DNA from: Jiangella sp. DSM 45060
GTDB taxonomy: Bacteria > Actinomycetota > Actinomycetes > Jiangellales > Jiangellaceae
Length of the DNA: 64,000 bases
Assembly (NCBI RefSeq): GCF_900105175.1
Contig: NZ_LT629771.1
Coordinates: 5,412,501 to 5,476,500, forward strand
Direction: 5' to 3'
Of this stretch, positions 37,147-47,085 are shown piece by piece. The notes under the pieces were generated by a model. The model was not told the origin of the DNA and searched no databases. It saw only the letters and a program-made list of their open reading frames with translations. The translations under genes were made by a program, and so were the position numbers. Each line of letters starts with the position of its first letter. Positions within the stretch are counted from its first letter, which is position 1.

Positions 37147-39144
37147 TCAGCCGAAGCCGGGCGGTGGTCCGCCGAAGCCTCCACCGGTGAAGCCGCCGCC
37201 GCGGAGGGGGCCGCCGCCGGTGGGGCCGGAGTCGGACGTGGGGAGGTCGGCGCCGAGATCGGCGAGGACGACGAGGTCGCCGGCGGAGAGGCCGTCGAGG
37301 ATCTCGGTGCGCTCGGACCCGACGACGCCGAGGGTGACGGGCGTGGTCTCGACGTCGCCGCCGGCCAGGACCCGGACCGTGCCGCCGTCCGCGGTCAGCG
37401 TGATCGCCGAGTTCGGCACCGTCAACACCTCCGTCGCCTCTCCGAGCAGGAACGACACGTCCGCCGAGGCGCCACCTGCGGCGTTCGCCGGCGGTTCCGC
37501 GACACCGACGACGACGGGGTAGCGAGCGCTGCCGGACGACGTGTCGGGGATGAGGCCGATCGACACCACCTCGCCGCTCACGGCCTCCCCCGCGCCCGCC
37601 ACCTGCACCTCGGCTGCCGTCCCGGCAGCGAGGCCGCGCAGCTCGCTCTCCGACACCTCGGCCGTGACGGTGATCGCGCCGGGCGCGACGACGGTGATGG
37701 TGGCGCCGGTATCAGCCGTCGCGCCTGGGGTGACGTCGACGGCGGCGACGGTCCCGGCGATCGGCGCGACGATCGTCGCCGCGGCGAGCGACTGCTCGGC
37801 CTCCAGCACCCGCAGCTCCGCCTCGCTCAGGGTCGCCTGGTCCTGGGCCAGCTGAGCGGCATCGGACAACGCGCTCTCCCCGCCCGGCCCCTGTTCCCCT
37901 TCCGAGGGCGAGGGCGACGGCGGCGGTTCCTCCTGCGGGGCGTCCAGCTCCTCCTCGGCGGCCGCGAGCAGTTCGGCCAGCGCGGCGATCGCCTTCTGCA
38001 GCGCCTGCTGATCCGCCGCAGCCCGCTGCTGCGCCTCCTGCGCCGCTCGCAGTGCGTCCACGCACGGCTCGAGATCCGGCGCCGACGGCTCCGACGGTGT
38101 GGGCGTCGTCGGCGGCGAGGGGGTCGGGGTGGGTGTCGGGGTCTCCGTGGGCGACTCGGTCGGCGATTCCGTGGGCGACGGCGACGCGGTGACCGACGGC
38201 GACGGCGTCGGCGTCGGGCTGGCGGTGGGCGTGGCCGCTGCCGTGGCGGACGACGACGGCGGGGGGCTTGTGGTGGAGGCAGCCGACGCGGCGTCGGTCA
38301 TCGCCGTCTCGCAGGCCTGTTGCTGCTGCTCGAGCGCCGCTGCTGCCGCAGCAAGACTCTGGGTGGCGGCGTCCTGCGCCGCCAGGACCGCCTGCTGCAA
38401 CGTCGCCAACTGCCCGGCGTCACCGGCGGTCGAACCAGCGGAATCGCCAGGCCCGGCGGATCCGCCGGACCCGGGCCCGTCGCCCGCCGGCCGCACCGAG
38501 GCCAGCGCCACGAACGCGGCCGTCGACGCCGGTGCCGACGTTGACTCCGGCCCGGACGTTGATGCGAACGTTGACAGCGACGCTGAGGTTGATGCCGAGG
38601 TTGACTGCGGCGCTGATGTTGATGCTGATGTTGATTCCGGTCCGGACGTTGAGGCGGACATTGACACCGATGCAGATGTTGACGCCGACGTGGAGACCGA
38701 GTCGGCCTGACCGTCGATGGTCGCCTCCAGGGCAGCTTCGGCCTGGGCCAGCTCGGCCTGAGCGTCGGCGAGATCGGCGGCGAGGTCGGTGGTGTCGAGC
38801 GCGGCCAGCTGTTGGCCCACCGTGACGGTGTCGCCGACGGCCACGTCGACGGACGCGACGGTGCCGGAGGTGCCGAAGGCCGCCGCCGCGGACGACGCGG
38901 CCTCGACGGTACCGGTGGTGTCCAGGGTCTCGGCCACCGACGCGGACTCGGTGGCGGCGGTCCGGTAGGACGGCTCCTCCCCGGCCACCGCGACGGCCCA
39001 GACACCGGCCGCGCCGCCCGCGACCAGCACCGTCAACCCGCAGGCCACCAGCAACCGCATCCGACGCCGACGCCGCGGTCGGCGGCGCAGGGCGAACGCC
39101 TCGTCAGGCACCGAGGCCACCCCCGCCCAGCCGCCGGCACTCAC
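37147..39144 (-). CDS. HlyD/RND-type membrane-fusion protein with very long low-complexity hairpin
   Basis: The 665-residue adaptor has a basic stretch, one membrane helix (about 29-52), and a first lipoyl half-motif (GTVASVDVAVGDTVTVGQQL). The hairpin region is interrupted by two low-complexity tracts: Ser/Thr/Ala repeats (about 147-205) and Pro/Thr/Ser repeats (about 288-350). The second lipoyl half (IVAPIAGTVAAVDVTPGA) and beta-barrel domains follow, with a Gly/Pro-rich tail. Such adaptors link MacB-type permeases to the outside. The ATG at 39144 overlaps the DUF5666 gene by 41 nt; GTG 39111 is an alternative. Last gene of the efflux operon. Confidence 0.85.
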   Translation of the reverse strand: MSAGGWAGVASVPDEAFALRRRPRRRRRMRLLVACGLTVLVAGGAAGVWAVAVAGEEPSYRTAATESASVAETLDTTGTVEAASSAAAAFGTSGTVASVDVAVGDTVTVGQQLAALDTTDLAADLADAQAELAQAEAALEATIDGQADSVSTSASTSASVSMSASTSGPESTSASTSAPQSTSASTSASLSTFASTSGPESTSAPASTAAFVALASVRPAGDGPGSGGSAGPGDSAGSTAGDAGQLATLQQAVLAAQDAATQSLAAAAAALEQQQQACETAMTDAASAASTTSPPPSSSATAAATPTASPTPTPSPSVTASPSPTESPTESPTETPTPTPTPSPPTTPTPSEPSAPDLEPCVDALRAAQEAQQRAAADQQALQKAIAALAELLAAAEEELDAPQEEPPPSPSPSEGEQGPGGESALSDAAQLAQDQATLSEAELRVLEAEQSLAAATIVAPIAGTVAAVDVTPGATADTGATITVVAPGAITVTAEVSESELRGLAAGTAAEVQVAGAGEAVSGEVVSIGLIPDTSSGSARYPVVVGVAEPPANAAGGASADVSFLLGEATEVLTVPNSAITLTADGGTVRVLAGGDVETTPVTLGVVGSERTEILDGLSAGDLVVLADLGADLPTSDSGPTGGGPLRGGGFTGGGFGGPPPGFG

Positions 39145-40066
39145 CGTCGACGGCGGGTGAGACGGCGATGGTGGTCGCGGTGACGGCGCCGGTCGAGTCG
39201 GCTTCGCCGGCAGCGACGACGCAGGCGCCCTCGGTCAGCGCCTCGGGTCCGGCGGGCGCCTCGGTGGTCCACGTCGTCGCGGCCGAGGTGGTGACGGTGA
39301 CGAGGCTGGGCTCCGGCGCCGCGGCCGACGAGTCGCGGCCGGGCCGGAGGACCTCCACAGTGAACGTGTCGCCCGAGACCTCGGTGACGGCGCCGGCGGT
39401 CGGCGGGGCGAACGTGGTGCCGTCGGCCGGCTGGGACGGACGCTCGGTCGGCGCGCCATCCGGCGGCACCCCAGTCGGCGGGGCGACCACGGCGCCGTCG
39501 CCCGGCCCACTGGACGCGCCACCCGACTCACCGGACCCACCGCCCGGCCCACCGGACGGGCCGCCCGGCCCACCGGGCTCGCCGCCCGGCCGGCTGGGCG
39601 GGCCACCCCCGAATCCGCCCAGCCCGCCGCACGTCCCGTCCTCACCCGGCTGGGTGACGGCGACGCTGGTCGCGGTCACCGAGGTCGTCTCGGGCCCGCC
39701 GTCCGAGGAGGTCACGACGACACAGGCGCCGGCCGCGAGGTCCGCCGCCGACCCGGCCACCGTCGCCGTGATCAGCGTGGCGTCGGTGTACGTGACCGCC
39801 ACCTGCCCGGACGCGCCCTGGACCTGCAGCGTCGTCCCGTCGATCGCGGCCACCACGCCGGCGGCGCCGGGGCGGGAGACGGCGGGGCCGTCACCGGCGT
39901 CACCGGCGTCACCGGCGTCGCCGGCGTCGGCCGTCGCCTCGAAGGCGGTCTCCGGTTCCTCGCCGGACGAGCCGCAGCCGCTCGCGACGACCGCAACTAC
40001 GGCAACGGCGGCGATGACGGGGAGGGACAGCGGCGCCCGCCGAGGGCGCCGAACGATCGTGGTCAT
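39104..40066 (-). CDS. DUF5666-type lipoprotein (two repeats)
   Basis: The 320-residue lipoprotein has a signal with lipobox ASGC (Cys31) and an Asp/Ala/Gly microrepeat (DAGDAGDAGDAGDG). Two DUF5666-like beta domains, GVVAAIDGTTLQVQGASGQV and GAVTEVSGDTFTVEVL, are separated by a Gly/Pro/Ser linker. Both domains carry a cysteine in GACVVV/GACVVA. Function is unknown; such proteins often accompany efflux adaptors. I chose ATG 40066 because AGGAG lies 8 nt upstream. ATG 40093, overlapping the permease stop as ATGA, is a possible longer start. Confidence 0.8.
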   Translation of the reverse strand: MTTIVRRPRRAPLSLPVIAAVAVVAVVASGCGSSGEEPETAFEATADAGDAGDAGDAGDGPAVSRPGAAGVVAAIDGTTLQVQGASGQVAVTYTDATLITATVAGSAADLAAGACVVVTSSDGGPETTSVTATSVAVTQPGEDGTCGGLGGFGGGPPSRPGGEPGGPGGPSGGPGGGSGESGGASSGPGDGAVVAPPTGVPPDGAPTERPSQPADGTTFAPPTAGAVTEVSGDTFTVEVLRPGRDSSAAAPEPSLVTVTTSAATTWTTEAPAGPEALTEGACVVAAGEADSTGAVTATTIAVSPAVDGECRRLGGGGLGA

Positions 40067-40089
40067 GCGTGGGCTCCTGGAAGAGTGGG

Positions 40090-41312
40090 TCATTCGCTGC
40101 GCAGGGCATCGATGGGCGCGAGCCGGGCGGCCCGCCCGGCGGGGTAGACGCCGAAACCGACGCCGACGGCCAGGGCCATCGCGACGGCGGCGACGGTCGC
40201 GGGGACGGAGATCTCGACCGGCTGGCCGATGAACCGCGGCAGCAGTTCGGCGCCGAGCACGCCGAGGCCCGCGCCGAGCAGTCCGCCGGCCAGCCCGAGG
40301 ACGGACGCCTCCAGCAGGAACTGCCGTCTGATCACGGCCGGCGTGGCGCCGAGCGCCTTGCGCAGCCCGATCTCACGGATCCGTTCGGTGACGGAGACGA
40401 GCATGATGTTCATGACGCCGATGCCGCCGACGACCAGCGAGATCCCGGCGATGCCGGCCAGCAGGATGGTCAGCGTCCGGTCGGTCTCGGTGGCGGTGTC
40501 GAGCAACGACTCCTGCGTGGAGATGGTGTAGTCGGGCTCGTCCTGGCCGGTCAGCCCGTGCGCGGTGGCCAACGCCGCGTCGACCTCCTGGTAGGCAGCG
40601 GACAGCTGCCCGGCCGACGCCGCCTCCACGTAGATCGTCGAGACCGACGTGGACCCGGCGGCCAGCCGCGTCGCCGCCGTCGTCGACGGCACCAACGCGA
40701 GGTCGTCCTCGTCCCCCGACGACGACGAGCCGACCGAGTCCAGCACGCCGACGACGGTGAACGCGGCACCGCCGGCCAGGACCGTCTGCCCGACCGGGTC
40801 CCGCAGGCCGAACAGCTCGCCCGCGGTGTCCGGCCCGAGCACCATCACGGCGGCCTCGTTCTCCAGGTCCTGGTCGGTGAGGAACCGGCCCGAGGTCAGA
40901 CTCCGGTTGCGCACGTCCAACCAGGCCGGGGTGGTGCCGTTCACGGTGGCGGTCCAGTTGACGTCGCCGGCCGTCAGCGACTGCGGGCCGCCGCTGACCG
41001 GGGCGACGGCGGCGACGTCCGGCGCGACCACGTCCGACGCCAGCACCTCGGCGTCGTCCATGGTGAGGGTGGTGGCCGAGCCGCTGCCGCCGCGCAGGCC
41101 GGACGCGTCGGTCGTGCTGCCGGGCGTGACGATGAGCAGGTTGCTGCCGAGCGCGCTGATCTGCGCCCGCACCTCGGCCTGGGCGCCCTGCCCGAAGCCG
41201 ATGGTGAGGATCACCGAGGCGATGCCGATGAGGATGCCGACGACGGTCAGCAACGAGCGCAGCCGGTGCGTGCGGACCGCCTCCCAGCCGGTGCGCAGCG
41301 TGTCGAGCCAGT

Positions 41313-41316
<4 letters not shown>
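40090..41316 (-). CDS. MacB-type ABC transporter permease
   Basis: The 408-residue protein has one N-terminal membrane helix (about 19-43, LRSLLTVVGILIGIASVI), a large extracytoplasmic MacB_PCD domain (about 50-275), and three C-terminal helices of an FtsX domain (SLVVGGIGVMNIMLVSVTERIREIGLRKALGA with the conserved Glu/Arg). MacB proteins drive mechanotransmission to export peptides, lipids or drugs. The ATG start overlaps the ATPase stop (ATGA). A longer open frame upstream is shadow of the ATPase gene. Confidence 0.93.
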
Positions 41317-42001
<685 letters not shown>

Positions 42002-42005
<4 letters not shown>

Positions 42006-43252
42006 CCCTGGCCCCCGCCCCGGACGCCGCCGCCTGGGAACCCACCGCCGGAGAAGCCGCCGCCGCCCGGGAACTCGCCGCCCGGGATCTCGCCGCCGGG
42101 GAACCGGCCGCCGGGCGGCTCCCCCTCGTCGTCACCACCACCGCCGCCGCGACCGGCCGGGAGCGGCACGACGACCTCGTCGCCGGCCTCGATCCCGCTC
42201 ACGATCTCGGTCTGGACGCCGAACGCGGCGCCGATCTCGACCGGCGTCTCGACGTGCGACCCGTCGTCGGCCACGACGGTGACCGTGGTGGCGCCGTCGG
42301 TCGTGGTGACGGCGGAGCTCGGCACGGTGAGCACGTCGGTGTGCTGCTCGACGGTGATCGACACGTCGGCGCTGCCACCGGCGTAGACGCCCTCGACGGC
42401 GCCGGTGACCGCGATCTCCACGGGGAACGTCGCGGTGCCGGAGCCGGTGTCGGTGGCCACCAGGCCGACCGAGCTGACCGTCCCGTACACGACGTCGCCG
42501 CCGTCGGACGGCGTCAGCTCGGCCTGCAGCCCCTGCTGCAGCCGGGCGAGGTCGGCGCTGCCGACGCTGGTCTCGACGACGAACGCGTCGGTCGTGATGA
42601 CGGTGATCTGCGCGCCGGTGCCGCCCGACGAGGACGACGACGAGGACGAGGACGAGGCGGACGACGGATCGCCGCCCCCGCTCGACGACGACCCGCCGCT
42701 GACCTCGTCGCCCACGGCGACGTCCACCGACGCCACCGTGCCGGCGATGGTCGACGTCAGCGTGGCGTCGTCCAGCGCCTCCTCGGCCTGCGCCACCCGC
42801 GACTCCGCTGCCGCGACCGACGCCTCGTCGGCGGCCAGCTGGGTCTCGCTCGCGTCGGCGTCGGTGTCGGAGTCCAGCCGCTCCCGGGCCGCGTCGAGCG
42901 TCGCCTCCGCCGCGTCCAGCTCGGCCTCGAGCGTCTCGGTGCTGACGGTGGCCAGCGCCTGACCGGCCGTGACGACGTCCCCCACGGCCACGTCGACGGA
43001 GAGCACCTCGCCGCTGACGGCGAACGACAGCTCCGCGGTCTCGGCCGGCTGGAAGGTGCCGGTACTGGTGACGGTCTCCTCGTAGGTGCCGACGGTGGCC
43101 TCGGCGGTGGTCGTCGACGGTGCGGAGGACGAGTCGTCCTGCGTCACCGCCCACGCCGCGCCGGCCACACCGACCCCGACGGCCGTCGTCGCCAGCAGAA
43201 CAGTCGCCCGTCGCGCTCGACGGGACTTCGGTAGCAACCGCACCCGGGACAC
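42002..43252 (-). CDS. HlyD/RND-type membrane-fusion (adaptor) protein
   Basis: This protein of about 416 residues has a basic N-terminus and membrane helix (about 15-35, ATVLLATTAVGVGVAGAAWAV). The lipoyl halves are GEVLSVDVAVGDVVTAGQAL and GTVASVDVAVGDEVSGG, joined by an alanine/glutamate coiled-coil hairpin and a Ser-rich run. A beta-barrel and a Gly/Pro-rich tail (PGGEIPGGEFPGGGG) follow. I placed the start at GTG 43252 (AGGAAG upstream); ATG 43312 lies within an inverted repeat and would add 20 odd residues. First gene of the efflux operon. Confidence 0.88.
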
Positions 43253-43296
43253 GATGGTGGATCTTCCTGGCACCGCCCTGGGACGAACCTGGCAAC

Positions 43297-43321
43297 CAGC
43301 TGTGAACGACATTCACAGCTG
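43297..43321. promoter_or_regulatory. Inverted repeat between efflux operon and two-component system
   Basis: CAGCTGTGAA (43297-43306) and TTCACAGCTG (43312-43321) are perfect 10-bp arms around 5 nt. Outside it, CCTGGCA (43288-43294) and TGCCAGG (43335-43341) form a second, wider inverted pair. Two similar blocks, TTCCCAGCCGG (43323) and TTCTCAGGCGG (43346), lie 23 nt apart. These are candidate sites for the adjacent OmpR-type regulator or another factor. Confidence 0.55.
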
Positions 43322-43373
43322 ATTCCCAGCCGGCTGCCAGGATGTTCTCAGGCGGAACCGGCACCGTGCGGCC

Positions 43374-44087
43374 ATGGCCGCACGCGAACCGGACGGACGC
43401 CTCGTCGTCGTGGACGACGAGCCGAACATCGTCGAGCTGCTCGCCGCCAGCCTGCGCTACGCCGGCTTCGAGGTGACGACGGCGCGCAGCGGCCGCCAGG
43501 CGCTCGACATCGTCCTCACCGAGCGGCCCGACCTCGTGGTGCTGGACGTGCTGATGCCCGACCTCGACGGTTTCGCGGTGGTGCGCCAGCTGCGCAGCCA
43601 CCAGGTCGACGTGCCGGTGCTGTTCCTGACCGCGAAGGACGCCGGCGACGACCGCGTCATGGGGCTGACCATCGGCGCCGACGACTACGTGACCAAGCCG
43701 TTCAGCCTGGAGGAGGTGGTGGCCCGGATCCGGGCCATCCTGCGCCGCTCCCGCGGCCGTCCCCACGGCGCGGCGACCGCCCGGCTGTCCTACGCCGACC
43801 TCGACCTGGACGACGACCGGCACGAGGTGCGCAAGGCCGGCCGGCCCGTGGACCTCTCGCCGACGGAGTTCAAGCTGCTGCGCTACTTCCTCGCCAACCA
43901 GGGCCGAGTGCTCAGCAAGGCGCAGATCCTCGACCACGTCTGGTCCTACGACTTCGGCGGCGACGCCGGCGTCGTCGAGTCCTACATGTCCTACCTGCGC
44001 CGCAAGCTGGACCAGGGCACGCCGAAGCTGCTGCACACGGTCCGCGGCGTCGGCTACGTCCTGCGGCTGCCGCGCGACAGCCCGTGA
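43374..44087 (+). CDS. OmpR-family response regulator
   Basis: The 237-residue protein has a receiver domain (about 8-120) with the acidic pair DDEPN, the phosphoacceptor Asp58 in LVVLDVLMPDLDG, the Thr switch (LFLTAKD) and Lys in YVTKPF. A C-terminal winged-helix OmpR domain includes VDLSPTEFKLLRYFLANQGRVLSKAQIL and VESYMSYLRRKLD. It should be phosphorylated by the kinase encoded next and regulate the divergent efflux operon. ATG 43374. Confidence 0.96.
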   Translation: MAAREPDGRLVVVDDEPNIVELLAASLRYAGFEVTTARSGRQALDIVLTERPDLVVLDVLMPDLDGFAVVRQLRSHQVDVPVLFLTAKDAGDDRVMGLTIGADDYVTKPFSLEEVVARIRAILRRSRGRPHGAATARLSYADLDLDDDRHEVRKAGRPVDLSPTEFKLLRYFLANQGRVLSKAQILDHVWSYDFGGDAGVVESYMSYLRRKLDQGTPKLLHTVRGVGYVLRLPRDSP

Positions 44088-45592
44088 GGACCCTCCTGGC
44101 CCGGGCGTGGCGGGCCCGGCGCGACCGCACGCCGCTGCGCACCCAGCTACTGCTGGTCGTCGTCGCGCTGGCGGCGGTGACGGTGCTGGTCACCAGCGTC
44201 GTGGCGGCGGCGGTGCTGCGCGGCTACCTGCTGGACCGCACCGACGACCAGCTACGCCAGGCAGCCCGGCCGTTCTACGGGCAGGCCCGGCAGGTTCCGC
44301 TCGACGCCGATCCGCCGTCGTTCCGGCCGCTGGGCGACTACAGCTTCACCGCCTTCGCACCGGACGGCACGCCGGCCTGGAGCACCGACGACCCGGCCAC
44401 ACAGCGTCCGGGGCCGCAGCTGCCGGAGCTGACCGCCGAGACGGCCGCCGAGCTCGGGGGCACGCCGTTCACCGTCGACGCCGTCGAGGGCGACGGCACC
44501 TGGCGCGTGCTCGTGGTGGCCCGGGACGACGGCGGGTCGGTCGCGGTCAGCCGGCCGCTGCACGACGTCACGGCGACGGTGAACCGGCTGCTGCTGATCG
44601 ACGGGGTCGTCGCCGTCCTCGCGCTGACGGCGCTGGCCGGGCTGGCGTGGTGGACGGTACGCACCCGGCTCCGGCCGCTGGAGGAGGTCGAGCACACCGC
44701 GGAGGCGATCGCGGCCGGCGACCTGAGCCGTCGCATCCCGCCGCGGGACCCGCGCACCGAGGTCGGACGCCTGTCGGCGGCGCTGAACGCGATGCTCGGC
44801 CAGATCGAGTCGGCGTTCCTCGCCCGCCGGGTCTCCGAGCACGAGGCGCGCGAGTCCGAGCAGCGGATGCGCCGGTTCATCGCCGACGCCAGCCACGAGC
44901 TGCGCACGCCGCTCACGTCGATCCGCGGCTTCGCCGAGCTGTACCGGCAGGGCGTGGTGCACGAAAAGCCGGAGGTGCGCCGGCTGCTGCGCCGGGTCGA
45001 GGACGAGGCGGCCCGGATGGGGCTGCTCGTCGACGACCTGCTGCTGCTGGCGCGGCTGGACCAGCAGCCGGTGCTCACCCGGGCGCCGGTGGACCTGATC
45101 GAGATCGTCGTCGAGTCCGTCCTGCAGGCCCGGCTGGTCGCCCGCGACCACGACCTGCGGCTGCACGTCAACGCCTCACTGGTCCCGGCCGTGATCGGCG
45201 ACGCCGCGCGGCTGCGCCAGGTCGTCGACAACCTGGTCCGCAACGCGACTGTCCACACGCCGCCGGGCACCGTCGTCGACGTGTCGGTCGGCGACTCCGG
45301 ACAGGGCTGGGCGGTGCTGAAGGTCCGCGACGACGGCCCGGGCCTGACCAGCGAGGACGCCGCGCACGCGTTCGAGCGCTTCTATCGCGCCGACCCGTCC
45401 CGGTCGCGCGCCGACGAGGCCCGGCACAGCGGCAGCGGGCTCGGCCTGTCCATCGTCGCCGCGCTGGTCGAGGCGCACGGCGGACGGGTCGAGCTGCGGT
45501 CGGCGCCGGGCGAGGGCGCGACGTTCCGGGTGCTGCTGCCGCCGGCCGGCGAGGCTCAGCCGGCCTCGGCGGCCTTGACGGCGGCGACGTAG
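44084..45592 (+). CDS. Sensor histidine kinase
   Basis: The 502-residue kinase has two membrane helices (about 26-48 and about 165-190) flanking an extracytoplasmic sensor domain of about 115 residues. A HAMP domain (TRLRPLEEVEHTAEAIAAGD), a HisKA domain with phosphoacceptor His271 in DASHELRTPLTSIRGF, and a HATPase domain with N-box VDNLVRNATVHTP, DDGPGL and SGLGLSIVAALV follow. The GTG start overlaps the regulator stop (GTGA). The gene end overlaps the mazG end on the opposite strand by 37 bp. Confidence 0.96.
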   Translation: MRTLLARAWRARRDRTPLRTQLLLVVVALAAVTVLVTSVVAAAVLRGYLLDRTDDQLRQAARPFYGQARQVPLDADPPSFRPLGDYSFTAFAPDGTPAWSTDDPATQRPGPQLPELTAETAAELGGTPFTVDAVEGDGTWRVLVVARDDGGSVAVSRPLHDVTATVNRLLLIDGVVAVLALTALAGLAWWTVRTRLRPLEEVEHTAEAIAAGDLSRRIPPRDPRTEVGRLSAALNAMLGQIESAFLARRVSEHEARESEQRMRRFIADASHELRTPLTSIRGFAELYRQGVVHEKPEVRRLLRRVEDEAARMGLLVDDLLLLARLDQQPVLTRAPVDLIEIVVESVLQARLVARDHDLRLHVNASLVPAVIGDAARLRQVVDNLVRNATVHTPPGTVVDVSVGDSGQGWAVLKVRDDGPGLTSEDAAHAFERFYRADPSRSRADEARHSGSGLGLSIVAALVEAHGGRVELRSAPGEGATFRVLLPPAGEAQPASAALTAAT

Positions 45593-46455
45593 CGGCGCGC
45601 GGCGTCGCGCAGGGCCTGCTCGGGATCGATGCCGCGGTCGCGGGCGGCCGCGGCCAGCGCGAACAGCGCGTCGCCGACGTCCTCGGCGGTCTCCGGGGCG
45701 GTGCCGGGCGACGACGGCGCGGGCACCGGCACACCGGCCTTCTCGACCCGGTGCACCAGCTTCGCGGCCAGCGACAGCGCCGGCTGGGCGAGCGGTACGC
45801 CGTCGACGGCGGAGGTGCGGTTCTTCTCCTCGCGCTTCAGCCGCTCCCACCGCTCGCCGACGTCGGACGCCGTCGACGCCTCGACGTCGCCGAAGACGTG
45901 CGGGTGACGGCGGATCAGCTTCGCCTCGATGCCGGCCGCGACGTCGTCGATCGACCACGGCGACGTCGGCCGCTCCTCGGCCAGCCGGGCGTGGAACAGC
46001 ACCTGTAGCAGGAGGTCGCCCAGTTCCTCGCGCAGGTCGTCGTCGTGGCCCGACTCGATCGCCTCGAGCGTCTCGTAGGTCTCTTCCAGCAGGTAGGTGG
46101 CCAGGCTGCGGTGCGTCTGCTCGGCGTCCCACGGGCAGCCGCCGGGCGAGCGGAGGCGGTCCATGACGGCGACGAGGTCGAGCAGCCGGGCGCCGGGGAG
46201 GTCCTCGGACCCGACGACGACCCGGGCGTCCGGGAACGCCGCGCCGTCGTCGCCGGGCGGCAGCAGCCACACGGCGTCGCCGTCCGGCGGGGACGCGGCC
46301 ACGGTGACCGGGACCCCGGCCGCCCGCAACGACGCGACCTGCGGGTGCGCGTCGTCGGCGACGTACACGGGGCCGGCGCGCAGCGCGTCCCACGCGGCGG
46401 CGGAGAGCAGCCCGGGAGCGACCCGCGGGCTGGTGGCGAGCAGGACCAGGGTCAC
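45556..46455 (-). CDS. mazG: MazG-family nucleotide pyrophosphohydrolase
   Basis: The 299-residue enzyme hydrolyses non-canonical or damaged NTPs. Residues 1-about 90 are a degenerate tetrapyrrole-methylase-like segment, and the MazG core is LVAVMDRLRSPGGCPWDAEQTH and LATYLLEETYETLEAIE, with metal-binding EExxE and LREELGDLLLQVLFHARLAEE. A second partial MazG repeat follows. The GTG start overlaps the stop of the SurA-like gene (GTGA). Conserved neighbours upstream are the SurA-like lipoprotein and mfd. Confidence 0.93.
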   Translation of the reverse strand: MTLVLLATSPRVAPGLLSAAAWDALRAGPVYVADDAHPQVASLRAAGVPVTVAASPPDGDAVWLLPPGDDGAAFPDARVVVGSEDLPGARLLDLVAVMDRLRSPGGCPWDAEQTHRSLATYLLEETYETLEAIESGHDDDLREELGDLLLQVLFHARLAEERPTSPWSIDDVAAGIEAKLIRRHPHVFGDVEASTASDVGERWERLKREEKNRTSAVDGVPLAQPALSLAAKLVHRVEKAGVPVPAPSSPGTAPETAEDVGDALFALAAAARDRGIDPEQALRDAARRYVAAVKAAEAG

Positions 46456-47030
46456 GAAGCCGATTCGGAGATCGAGCCGGTGTCGGCGCTGACAGCGAGG
46501 TCGTCGCCCCAGGTGCCGAAGCGCGGGTTGACCTCGACGTTCAGCTGGTCGCTGAGGTCGGCGAGGGTCTGCGTGAGCCCGGCGTTGTCGGCGCCGGTCT
46601 CGTCGGCGTAGGCCTGCGCGATGAGCTGATCGGCGACGCCGGCCCGGAACGCCTTCTCGGTGTAGCCGGCCTGCGCCAGCGCCGCCTCGATGTCGCCGCC
46701 AGGCGCCTGCGCCGAGATCTCCTCGATGGCGTCGTCGATGTCGGCCTCGCTGACCTGGAGGTCCTCGTCGGCGGCCAGCCGCAGGAAGATCTCGTGCTGG
46801 ATGTGCCGGGTCAGGACGGTGCGCTGGAACGCGGGCATGCCACCGGCTGCCTGGACGTCGAAGCCCTCGAGCTTCTCGGCGTGCTCGACCTCGTTCTGCA
46901 GGTCGTCGACGGTGAAGCGGTCGCCGTCGATGACGACGGCCGCGCCGATCTGCTCGGAGTCGCACGCCGTCAGCGCGACGGCGCTGGCCGCGGCGAGGGA
47001 GGCGATGACGAGGCGGCGGATGGTCGACAC
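46452..47030 (-). CDS. SurA N-terminal domain lipoprotein
   Basis: The 192-residue lipoprotein has lipobox LTAC with Cys23 and a predicted helical SurA_N-like domain (VVIDGDRFTVDDLQNEVEHAEK and FLRLAADEDLQVSEADIDDAI), but no PPIase domain. It probably acts as an extracytoplasmic chaperone, though this is inferred from the family. The GTG start at 47030 is chosen for AGAGGA 8 nt upstream; the frame is open to 47108. It follows mfd closely and overlaps mazG, matching the mfd-lpqU-mazG neighbourhood of mycobacteria. Confidence 0.88.
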   Translation of the reverse strand: MSTIRRLVIASLAAASAVALTACDSEQIGAAVVIDGDRFTVDDLQNEVEHAEKLEGFDVQAAGGMPAFQRTVLTRHIQHEIFLRLAADEDLQVSEADIDDAIEEISAQAPGGDIEAALAQAGYTEKAFRAGVADQLIAQAYADETGADNAGLTQTLADLSDQLNVEVNPRFGTWGDDLAVSADTGSISESAS

Positions 47031-47085
47031 GGTGATCCTCTTCGTAGGTTCGGCCTGCGGCGGGTGGACGCTACCCGGGCGCATC

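Noticed and set aside
38530..38705. A CRISPR-like array in the efflux adaptor gene
   Set aside because: The repeats are short, degenerate and in frame with a Ser/Thr-rich protein segment. There are no unique spacers of constant length and no cas genes.
43297..43321. A second Rex site (TGTGAA...TTCACA)
   Set aside because: The spacer is 5 nt rather than 4 and the arms continue as CAGC, so it does not fit the Rex consensus, unlike the site before ndh.
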